The translations under genes were made by a program, and so were the position numbers. 16,007 bases of DNA, taken from positions 1-16,007 of the forward strand of contig DATBKS010000079.1 in NCBI GenBank assembly GCA_036555755.1, written 5' to 3'. The notes under the pieces were generated by a model, which did no database searches, was not told the origin of the DNA, and saw only the letters and a list, made by a program, of their open reading frames with translations. The DNA comes from JAICJR01 sp036555755. Lineage in GTDB: Bacteria > Actinomycetota > Thermoleophilia > Solirubrobacterales > Thermoleophilaceae. This document shows, one piece after another, positions 1 through 5,601 of the stretch (the stretch's first letter is position 1; each line of letters begins with the position of its first letter).

Positions 1-1
1 C

Positions 2-301
2 GCGTGGAGGGAGGCGCCCTCCGTGCGCTCGGCGGACGCCCTCGGATGGGCGCTCACGCGCGCTGGCCGGCCGACCGCCGGGCTGCGCTTCGCCCACAAG
101 GCGCTGGCGCTCGGCTCCCGCGATCCGATGTTCCTGTTCCATGCGGGATTGAGCGCTCAGGCCGCCGGCCGCGCATCTGAGGCGCGTGCCTACCTTGGTG
201 AGAGCCTTGCGCTCAATCCTCGCTTCAACCCACTGTACGCGCCGCAGGCTCGTCACGCACTGGCTGAGGTCGCAGGTCGCAGGTCGCAGGTCGCAGGATG
301 A
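2..301 (+). CDS. TPR-repeat protein, C-terminal part (5' end outside window)
   Basis: The frame is open from base 2 with no start in sight, so this is the tail of a longer gene. The visible ~99 residues have the helix-turn-helix spacing and small/large residue pattern of tetratricopeptide repeats: ADALGWALTRAGRP.., then RFAHKALALGSRDPMFLFHAG and SEARAYLGESLALNP, the last being a typical TPR helix B ending in LNP. TPRs are protein-interaction scaffolds, so no enzymatic role can be given. The last ~11 residues (EVAGRRSQVAG) are encoded by a 7-bp tandem repeat and look like a low-complexity addition. The TGA stop overlaps the ATG of the NicO transporter (ATGA), which implies an operon and translational coupling. 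Family call good, function unknown. Confidence 0.75.
   Translation, partial: AWREAPSVRSADALGWALTRAGRPTAGLRFAHKALALGSRDPMFLFHAGLSAQAAGRASEARAYLGESLALNPRFNPLYAPQARHALAEVAGRRSQVAG
267..297 (+). repeat. Heptamer tandem repeat (AGGTCGC)4 + AGG at the TPR/NicO junction
   Basis: Four perfect head-to-tail copies of AGGTCGC (267-294) plus a partial AGG (295-297) sit at the 3' end of the TPR gene and run up to the ATG of the next gene. The array supplies the last residues of the TPR protein, and the only purine-rich stretch before the next start is its final AGG, directly abutting the ATG. Because 7 is not a multiple of 3, adding or losing a copy shifts the reading frame of the TPR tail and could create or remove the ATGA coupling. 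Confidence 0.95.
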
Positions 302-1707
302 GGGCCCGGACGCTGCTGATAACTGTCGTCGCCTTCGCGCTCCTGGCGGCCAGCGCGTCGGCCCATCCGCTCGGCAACTTCAGCATCAACCACCTCGACC
401 AGCTCAAGGTCTCGAGCAGCCGTGTGGACGTGACCTACATCCTCGACCAGGCCGAGATCCCGACGTTCCAGGAGCGCGGCCTCTCGCCCTCGGTGGTGCT
501 CGCACGGAAGAAGGCGGAGGTGGCGAAGGGACTCGCGCTGACGGTGAACGGCCGGCGCGTGCCGCTGCGCTTCGGCGCGCCGGGGCAGATCACGTTCCCG
601 CCCGGGCAGGGCGGCCTCAAGCTCACCCGCGTGGTGGTGCCGCTCTATGTGGCGGTCTCCCACCCGCGGGCGGTCGAGCTGCACGACGGCACCTTCCCCG
701 GGCGCATCGGCTGGAAGGCGATCGTCGCGCAGCCGGGCAACGGGACGGACGTCCGCTCGAGCGTGCCGTCCGGCGATCCCACCGACGGCCTGCGCACCTA
801 CCCGCAGGACATGCTGAAGAGCCCACTCGACCAGCGCGAGGCAGAGCTGACGGTCAAGCCGGGTGACGGCGCGCTGACGGCGCCGAAGGCTGCGGGCGCC
901 GGGGAGTCGACCACGCACAACCGCTCGGGCGACGGTTTCGCGGGCGTCTTCGCCGACGCGGCCGCCGGGCGCGGCGTGCTCGTGTTCTTCCTGCTGGCGG
1001 CATTCGCCTGGGGAGCGATGCACGCGCTTGCCCCCGGGCACGGCAAGACGATGGTCGCGGCCTACCTGGTTGGCACGCGCGGGACGGCGCGGCATGCCGT
1101 CGCACTGGGAGCGACGGTGACGATCACGCACACGATCGGCGTGTTCGCGTTAGGGGTCGTGACTCTGCTGCTCTCGCAGTGGATCCTGCCGGAGGATCTC
1201 TACCCGTGGCTGAATCTCGCCTCGGGGCTCATGGTCGTTGGCATTGGAGCTGCGGTGCTGCGCAAGCGAGTTGGCAGTTGGCAGTTGGCAGTTGGCAAGG
1301 CCGAGAGCCATACCGACCATCACCACAACCACCACCACTCACATGCCAACTGCCAACCGCCAACTGCCAACCATCATCACCATCACGAGCACGACCTCAC
1401 GACCAAGGGGATCGTCGCGATGGGCGCCTCGGCGGGTCTCATCCCCTGCCCGTCCGCTCTGGTCGTCCTGCTCGGCGCGATCGCGCAGCATCAGATCGCT
1501 CTCGGCCTGCTGTTGATCACGATGTTCAGCCTCGGCCTGGCGGGCACTCTCACGGGGCTCGGACTGGCGGTCGTCTACGCGCGCAAACTCACCACGCGCC
1601 TGAATGTGTCGAGCCGCCTGGTCACCGCGCTGCCCGCGGTGTCGGCGCTCGTGATCCTCGGCGCGGGCTGCCTGCTCACGGCCCGCGCGGTTCCACAACT
1701 GGTCTGA
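298..1707 (+). CDS. NicO/RcnA-family nickel-cobalt exporter with N-terminal ectodomain
   Basis: A 469-residue membrane protein predicted to move Ni2+/Co2+ across the cytoplasmic membrane. Residues 1-22 form a signal peptide ending SASA, followed by the HPLGNFSINH opening seen in long NicO proteins and a soluble outside domain to about residue 215. The family signature HALAPGHGKTMVAAYLVG starts at H242; a second conserved segment, GLIPCPSALVVLLGA, lies near residues 380-393. Between them is a cytoplasmic histidine-rich loop (338-366) with about fourteen His, typical of RcnA-like metal sensing or binding. Unusually, this loop is flanked by VGSWQLAVGK (325-334) and ANCQPPTAN (350-358), both encoded by TTGGCAG-type heptamers. 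The start is supported by the signal peptide and the ATGA overlap with the TPR gene; no separate ribosome binding site is evident. Export rather than uptake is inferred from the family. Confidence 0.9.
   Translation: MRARTLLITVVAFALLAASASAHPLGNFSINHLDQLKVSSSRVDVTYILDQAEIPTFQERGLSPSVVLARKKAEVAKGLALTVNGRRVPLRFGAPGQITFPPGQGGLKLTRVVVPLYVAVSHPRAVELHDGTFPGRIGWKAIVAQPGNGTDVRSSVPSGDPTDGLRTYPQDMLKSPLDQREAELTVKPGDGALTAPKAAGAGESTTHNRSGDGFAGVFADAAAGRGVLVFFLLAAFAWGAMHALAPGHGKTMVAAYLVGTRGTARHAVALGATVTITHTIGVFALGVVTLLLSQWILPEDLYPWLNLASGLMVVGIGAAVLRKRVGSWQLAVGKAESHTDHHHNHHHSHANCQPPTANHHHHHEHDLTTKGIVAMGASAGLIPCPSALVVLLGAIAQHQIALGLLLITMFSLGLAGTLTGLGLAVVYARKLTTRLNVSSRLVTALPAVSALVILGAGCLLTARAVPQLV
1270..1371 (+). 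repeat. Inverted pair of (GTTGGCA)4 heptamer arrays inside the NicO gene
   Basis: Left arm 1270-1297 is four perfect copies of GTTGGCA. Right arm 1344-1371 is four copies of the reverse complement TGCCAAC, the third reading CGCCAAC. The arms are 28 bp, pair with a single A-C mismatch (1283/1358), and enclose a 46-nt loop coding for the first half of the histidine-rich segment. The frame stays open through both arms. In mRNA this would be a very stable hairpin inside the coding sequence. Confidence 0.95.
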
Positions 1708-1713
1708 CCGGGT

Positions 1714-1719
1714 TATGCT
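1714..1719 (+). promoter_or_regulatory. Possible -10 element (TATGCT) ahead of the MFS leader
   Basis: TATGCT matches the TANNNT -10 pattern of actinobacterial housekeeping promoters and lies 9 bases before an ATG at 1729. It could drive the MFS gene with a ~130-base leader that starts at or near that ATG. No clear -35 is visible. Weak call. Confidence 0.3.
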
Positions 1720-1728
1720 GGCGGGGCC

Positions 1729-1791
1729 ATGGCGATGCCCCTCACAGACCCGAACGTCCGCATCGTCTGGTCCTCCAAAGACCGGCGTTGA
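1729..1791 (+). CDS. Possible 20-residue leader peptide upstream of the MFS gene
   Basis: A short ATG-initiated frame begins MAMPLTDPNV and ends SSKDRR before TGA. It sits in the 148-base gap between nicO and the MFS gene. It has no Shine-Dalgarno sequence, but a TATGCT box 9 bases upstream could give a nearly leaderless transcript starting here. A hairpin (1801-1819) and the MFS ribosome binding site follow, the order expected of an attenuating leader. I know no homologue, and such a short frame can arise by chance. Confidence 0.2.
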   Translation: MAMPLTDPNVRIVWSSKDRR

Positions 1792-1800
1792 GAGTGGCGC

Positions 1801-1819
1801 CGCCTCCCGAGCGGAGGCG
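1801..1819 (+). other. Hairpin in the MFS leader
   Basis: CGCCTCC (1801-1807) and GGAGGCG (1813-1819) form a perfect 7-bp stem with a 5-nt loop. No T-run follows, so it is not a standard intrinsic terminator. It lies 23 bases before the MFS Shine-Dalgarno and may be a leader structure or the end of the nicO transcript. Confidence 0.45.
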
Positions 1820-1842
1820 AGCAGCCCGCACCCCCAACGCCC

Positions 1843-1850
1843 AAGGAGGT
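1843..1850 (+). promoter_or_regulatory. Strong Shine-Dalgarno AAGGAGGT of the MFS gene
   Basis: AAGGAGGT lies 5 bases before a GTG and fixes the MFS start at 1856. It is one of the strongest ribosome binding sites in the window. Confidence 0.85.
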
Positions 1851-1855
1851 CCTAG

Positions 1856-3058
1856 GTGTTCCTCACCCGTAGCCCGATGCTGGCCGTCCGGGACGGCCGA
1901 CTGTTTCTCTTCGCGCAGGCACTCGACGCGCTCGCGATCGGCGTGTCGCAGGTCGCGCTCCCGTGGCTCGTGCTCGAGAACGGCGGCACGCAGGCGGAGG
2001 CCGGGCTCATTTTCCCGGTGAGCGTGATCCCGTACGTCGTGTTCGGGCTGATCGCCGGCTCGATCGGCGACCGCTTCCCCCGCCGCACCGTGATGCTCTG
2101 CGGGCACCTGGAGCAGACGGTCTTCGCGGCGGTCATCCCGATCTGGACGCTCGCCGGCGCGCCGCCCGTCGGCGTAGTGCTCGGTGCGGCGTTCGCGGTG
2201 GGCACCGGGCGCGTGTTCGTGGATGCCGCAGCGTTCGGAGCGGTGGCGTCGATCGTCGGCACCGAGCGCTTCGTGGAGGGACAGTCAGCGCTGTCGGCCG
2301 CGTGGTCGATCGGCTTCTTCGGAGGCCCGCTGCTCGGCGGGGCGCTGGTGGCCGCCGTCGGCCCGGGCTTCGCGCTCGCCGGCGAGGCGGCGGCGGTCGC
2401 GCTGGCGGCCCTGATGATCGCGGCCATCCGCACCACATTCGAGCGCGCGCCGGAGCAACCGGTGGGCAGCGCCTCCATCAGGGAAGGCGTGCGCTTCATG
2501 GTCCACAACCGCGGCATCGCCACCTACACGGTCATCGCGGTGGCGTTCAACTTCGTCGGCGCCGGGTCGTTCGCGCTGCTCGTGCCGCTGCTGCGCGACG
2601 GCGTCGGGCTCGGCTCGGGCGCCGTCGGCACGATCCTGACACTCGGCTCGCTGGCCTTCCTCGCGGCCTCGGTGCTCGCATCCGGCGTTACGCGCCGCTT
2701 CGGAGGCGCTGTCGTCATGGCCGGCTGCCTGCTCGTCACGCCGGTCGCGATCGCGCTGCTCGGAGTGGTGGGCGCGCTCGTTACGGCGCTCGTGGCCGTG
2801 CTCTTCTACGAGTTCAACGAGGGGCTGATCAGCGTCGTGGCAATCGGGGAGCGCCAGCGGCGCGCACCGGAGCGACTTCAGGCACGCGTCGGAATCGCCG
2901 GCCGCATGATCCTGCTCGGCGCGATGGCGTCAGGTGGAGCCATCGCGAGTGCTCTCACGGGCAAGGTCGGCATCTCGCATCTGTACCTGGCGATGGGCGC
3001 CGCCACCATGGTGGTGGGCGTGCTTGCCTGCCCATTCCTTCTCCGTCTCCACGACTAG
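1856..3058 (+). CDS. Major facilitator superfamily exporter (EntS/MFS_3-like)
   Basis: A 400-residue, GTG-initiated membrane protein with about twelve hydrophobic segments, the usual size of a 12-helix MFS carrier. The loop between helices 2 and 3 has MFS motif A: G68-SIG-D72-R73-FP-R76-R77. Hydrophobic blocks run throughout, with a central cytoplasmic loop near residues 195-215 (TTFERAPEQPVGSASIREGV). The sequence style, including SIREGVRFMVHNRGI after the central loop, resembles the MFS_3/EntS group of drug and siderophore exporters; the substrate cannot be read from sequence. The start is fixed by AAGGAGGT. The last ~42 residues (helix 12) are encoded opposite the 3' end of the convergent DMT transporter gene, an overlap of 129 bp. 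Confidence 0.88.
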   Translation: MFLTRSPMLAVRDGRLFLFAQALDALAIGVSQVALPWLVLENGGTQAEAGLIFPVSVIPYVVFGLIAGSIGDRFPRRTVMLCGHLEQTVFAAVIPIWTLAGAPPVGVVLGAAFAVGTGRVFVDAAAFGAVASIVGTERFVEGQSALSAAWSIGFFGGPLLGGALVAAVGPGFALAGEAAAVALAALMIAAIRTTFERAPEQPVGSASIREGVRFMVHNRGIATYTVIAVAFNFVGAGSFALLVPLLRDGVGLGSGAVGTILTLGSLAFLAASVLASGVTRRFGGAVVMAGCLLVTPVAIALLGVVGALVTALVAVLFYEFNEGLISVVAIGERQRRAPERLQARVGIAGRMILLGAMASGGAIASALTGKVGISHLYLAMGAATMVVGVLACPFLLRLHD

Positions 3059-3922
3059 CTCACCGAGCTCGGTGGCGTGGCGCGAGATCAGCGAGCCGAC
3101 GGCGCGCGAGCGGGCGATGAGCACGACGCCCGCAACCACCGCGGCGAGTGCAATGAGCACTGCGCCGCCGCTGAGCGGTGTGTCGCTCCAGCTCTCACCG
3201 CCCACGAGCGGGGCGAGCAGCACGGGGATCACGGTCTGGGCGCTGAACACGAGGGGCGCCACCTGGCTGGCCGGGCGCGACTGGAAAGCGGTGTTCTCGC
3301 TGAGCACGCCGATCACGGCCGCCGCGCCCACGAGGTCCGCCCAGAGCCAGGCGGTGAAGATCGCGCCCGAGCTGAGGTCGTCGGACACGAGCTTCGTCAC
3401 GAAGCCGCTGATCGCGAACGCCACGCCGGCGCTCACCACGGGCGCGAGCCCGCGAGCATGCGGGCGGTGTCGGAAGGCGTAGGGGAAGAGCGCGATAGCG
3501 CCCAGCACCACCAGCGTGGCCACGAGGCCGGCTCCGTGGGCATGGGTGGAGCTGCGGTCGGGCGCCGCCCAGGCGATGCCGGCCTCGCCGGCGATGATGA
3601 GGAGCACGGCCGCGATCTCCCGCGGACCCACCCGCTCGCCGAGTGTCCGGGAAGCGACAAACAGCAGGATCAGCAGCCCCGCTGCGAGCGCCGGCTGCAC
3701 CGCGGTGAGTGGCGCGGAGCCGAGCGCCGCCGCGTGCAGCGGCCACCCCAGCAGCGCCAGCAGCATGCCGAAGCGCCAGCGGCGGCGGCGCACGAGCGCC
3801 CGCAGCAGCCCGACCCTCAGCGACAGCTCAGGCGAGAGCGTGCGGGCGTCCAACGCCTGGATCGCCACAGCCACGTTGAACAGTGCAGACGCGGCAAGCG
3901 CGAGTAAGAGACCTAAGAGCAT
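2930..3922 (-). CDS. DMT/EamA-like multi-helix transporter
   Basis: A 330-residue protein with roughly nine to ten hydrophobic helices from residue 2 to about 270 and the small-residue-rich style of the drug/metabolite transporter superfamily: PLTAVQPALAAGLLILLFVA followed by GERVGPREIAAVLLIIAGEAG, the classic DMT helix-loop GER-x-x-x-x-E arrangement. Substrate unknown. After the last helix it has a hydrophilic tail, about 271-330, with HAHHHGGGAH; residues 289-330 are encoded antisense to the last helix of the MFS gene, so the tail may be a recent extension through loss of an earlier stop. The ATG at 3922 lacks a good ribosome binding site and is divergent from the PAP2 gene with only 54 bp between starts. 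Confidence 0.8.
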   Translation of the reverse strand: MLLGLLLALAASALFNVAVAIQALDARTLSPELSLRVGLLRALVRRRRWRFGMLLALLGWPLHAAALGSAPLTAVQPALAAGLLILLFVASRTLGERVGPREIAAVLLIIAGEAGIAWAAPDRSSTHAHGAGLVATLVVLGAIALFPYAFRHRPHARGLAPVVSAGVAFAISGFVTKLVSDDLSSGAIFTAWLWADLVGAAAVIGVLSENTAFQSRPASQVAPLVFSAQTVIPVLLAPLVGGESWSDTPLSGGAVLIALAAVVAGVVLIARSRAVGSLISRHATELGELVVETEKEWAGKHAHHHGGGAHRQVQMRDADLARESTRDGST

Positions 3923-3960
3923 TCAAATAGAAGATCGCAGGTGAACCGGCCCTCGCCCGC

Positions 3961-3966
3961 TATGTT
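3961..3966 (+). promoter_or_regulatory. Possible -10 element (TATGTT) of the PAP2 gene
   Basis: TATGTT lies 10 bases upstream of the ATG at 3977, and no Shine-Dalgarno sequence lies between them. This suggests a leaderless or near-leaderless transcript and favours the 3977 start over in-frame GTG 3941 and ATG 3962. Confidence 0.35.
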
Positions 3967-3976
3967 CGGTCGCTCG

Positions 3977-4561
3977 ATGGATTACTCCATCTACAAGGCG
4001 ATCGACGGGGACCCCGACTTTCTGCACGGCCCGCTGAGGTTCGCGGCGAACGACCTGGTCTTCGTGATTGTGGCAATCGTCGCACTGACGTTCCTCATTC
4101 CTTGGCGGCAGCATCGGCTCGAGCGGCGCATGGGCGCCGTGCTCGCCACCGCGGCGGGCGGTGTCGCGCTCTTGCTGGTCCAGCCGATCTCGGACGCGGT
4201 CTCCCGCCAGCGCCCGTTCGTCGCTCACCCGGGCGCCGAGCTGCTGATCTCGCACGCACGTGACCCCGGCTTCCCGAGCGACCACGCCACCGGCGCCTTC
4301 GCCATGGCGATGGGGCTGTGGCTGTACGACCGGACGATCGGGGCGATCGCCTTCGTGCTCGCCGCGATCGTGGCGTACGCGCGCGTGGCCGTTGGCGTCC
4401 ATTACCCGTCCGACGTGGTGGGCGGGGCGCTGATCGGGATGGCCGTCGCGCTGCTCTTCTACTTCACTCCGCTGCGCGGCGTCTTCGCCCGAATCGCGAG
4501 CCTCTGCTCGGGCCTCTGGGAGCGGATCCTCGGCCTGACTCCGGTCGGCTCGCGCGCCTAG
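3977..4561 (+). CDS. PAP2 phosphatase, BcrC-like undecaprenyl-diphosphatase
   Basis: Likely dephosphorylates undecaprenyl pyrophosphate on the outer face of the membrane, recycling the lipid carrier for cell wall synthesis. From ATG 3977 it is 194 residues starting MDYSIYKAIDG, as BcrC-type proteins do. The three PAP2 motifs are present: SRQRPF (R79-P80; the leading Lys of the general KX6RP motif is absent), FPSDHATG with catalytic H103, and ARVAVGVHYPSDVVGG with R136, H142 and D146. Five or six hydrophobic helices surround them. In-frame starts at 3941 (GTG) and 3962 (ATG) would add 12 or 5 residues; I prefer 3977 because of homologue-like N-terminus and the TATGTT box. A PAP2 lipid phosphatase of other specificity is the main alternative. 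Confidence 0.87.
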   Translation: MDYSIYKAIDGDPDFLHGPLRFAANDLVFVIVAIVALTFLIPWRQHRLERRMGAVLATAAGGVALLLVQPISDAVSRQRPFVAHPGAELLISHARDPGFPSDHATGAFAMAMGLWLYDRTIGAIAFVLAAIVAYARVAVGVHYPSDVVGGALIGMAVALLFYFTPLRGVFARIASLCSGLWERILGLTPVGSRA

Positions 4562-4574
4562 CCGCCTCCGGAAA

Positions 4575-4605
4575 GGAAACGACCCTCCGTTGGAGGGCCG
4601 TTGCC
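4575..4605. terminator. Bidirectional terminator hairpin after the PAP2 gene
   Basis: Arms 4575-4588 and 4592-4605 pair over 14 positions with two mismatches (4577/4603 and 4582/4598) and a GTT loop; the core is CCCTCC/GGAGGG. It starts 14 bases after the PAP2 stop. On the minus strand it is followed by TTTCCTTTCC and on the plus strand by a weaker T-rich stretch (TTCCATTCTTT), so it could stop transcription from both convergent genes. Confidence 0.65.
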
Positions 4606-4732
4606 TGGGTTCCATTCTTTCGGAGCGGGGCTACCTGCGGACCTGCAGAGCACCCAATGCTGCGCGTACGGGCTCTGTTCCCCGCCCGGCGCCGCTTCAT
4701 GCCCGCTCTGGACGTATGTATGAGTGCCGCGT
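4606..4732. other. Non-coding gap with a nested two-stem fold
   Basis: I find no convincing gene here. GCGGGG (4625-4630) pairs with CCCCGC (4680-4685), and inside it CAGAGC (4646-4651) pairs with GCTCTG (4672-4677), giving a compact two-stem fold readable on either strand. It could be a small RNA, a 3' UTR structure of either convergent neighbour, or chance in GC-rich DNA. Confidence 0.25.
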
Positions 4733-5500
4733 TTACCAGTAGCTCTGGCCCTCGCGCAGCGCCTCGAGCTTCTGCGCGTGGAAAGCCAGCGACACCTTCG
4801 CGAGGCCGCCGCCGACGCTGATCCGTCCGACGCCGAGCTCGGCGAGGCGCGGGATGTCGGGCACGCCGGGGATCAGGAGCACGTTGACGGGCGCATCGAA
4901 CTCGCTCGTGAAGCGCTCGATGTCGGCCTCCTCCTTGATGCCCGCGGGGAACACGCAGTCCGCGCCGGCCTCCAGGTAGAGGCGCGCGCGGCGGAGGCTC
5001 TCCTCGAGCGCGTCCTCCATCTTGAGGAGGTACGGGTCCATGCGCGCGTTGATCACGATGTCGTGATCCGTAGCCTTCGAGGCCTCGCGTAGCTCGGCCA
5101 CCCGGGCCGCCTGCGCCTCGGCGTCCACCAACGAGCGGGGACCGGGCGCGTCGTGATCGGTGTCCTCGAAGTTGAGGCCCACCGCGCCGGCGTCGCGCAT
5201 GCGCTCCACCAGCTCCGTCGCGCTGAGGCCATAGCCGGCCTCGAGGTCGGCCGTCACCGGCACGTCGACCGCCGCAGCGATACGCGCGACCGCGGCGAAC
5301 ATCTCGTCGGGCGGCGTGTCCTGACCGTCCTCGTGACCGAGCGCCCACGACACGCCGGAGCTGGTCGTGGCTACGGCAGGAAAGCCCGCTGCCACCACGG
5401 CCCTTGCCGTGGCCGCGTCCCAGGCGTTGGCGAGCAGCACGGGATCGCCGGGGCGGTGCAGCTCGCGGAGGGTCTGAGCCTTGCTTGCGAGGACGGTCAT
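4733..5500 (-). CDS. Isocitrate lyase/PEP mutase family enzyme
   Basis: A 255-residue TIM-barrel enzyme of the ICL/PEPM superfamily, members of which cleave or form C-C or P-C bonds next to a carboxylate using Mg2+. Visible motifs are NAWDA (25-29), GF-AVATTSSGVSWALG (39-55) for the substrate-binding loop, D85-LEAGYG-91 for the metal-binding DxExGYG, GLNFED (108-113), and NARMD (151-155), where relatives usually have NARTD. The cysteine-bearing KKCGH loop of true isocitrate lyases is absent, so isocitrate is unlikely; oxaloacetate hydrolase, carboxyvinyl-carboxyphosphonate mutase-like or unknown activity is possible. The ATG start is supported by AAGGAG (minus strand, 5512-5507) six bases upstream. 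It lies 101 bp downstream of the glycosyltransferase gene on the same strand. Exact reaction not assignable. Confidence 0.88.
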   Translation of the reverse strand: MTVLASKAQTLRELHRPGDPVLLANAWDAATARAVVAAGFPAVATTSSGVSWALGHEDGQDTPPDEMFAAVARIAAAVDVPVTADLEAGYGLSATELVERMRDAGAVGLNFEDTDHDAPGPRSLVDAEAQAARVAELREASKATDHDIVINARMDPYLLKMEDALEESLRRARLYLEAGADCVFPAGIKEEADIERFTSEFDAPVNVLLIPGVPDIPRLAELGVGRISVGGGLAKVSLAFHAQKLEALREGQSYW

Positions 5501-5601
5501 CTCACGCTCCTTCTCTTGGACCAGGTCGCCAAGTGTCGAACGGCCAGGCGGCGCAATGTGTGAGGTTGCTCAGTCCTCAGGAACGATATGAGGAGCGTGC
5601 G

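Noticed and set aside
253..1131. Minus-strand open frames opposite the NicO gene
   Set aside because: Compositional shadows; the plus frame has a signal peptide and NicO motifs.
267..1371. Heptamer arrays considered as CRISPR
   Set aside because: Units are 7 bp, directly adjacent, with no spacers and no cas genes.
3941..3976. Earlier GTG/ATG starts for the PAP2 gene
   Set aside because: They add up to 12 residues with no homologue-like sequence, have no Shine-Dalgarno, and include the TATGTT box; kept as possible alternatives.
4630..4652. Minus-strand CAGGTCCGCAGGTAGC considered as the SRP RNA tip
   Set aside because: It lacks the near-invariant GGTCCGGAAGGAAGCAGC core and GGAA tetraloop; similarity is limited to a few bases.
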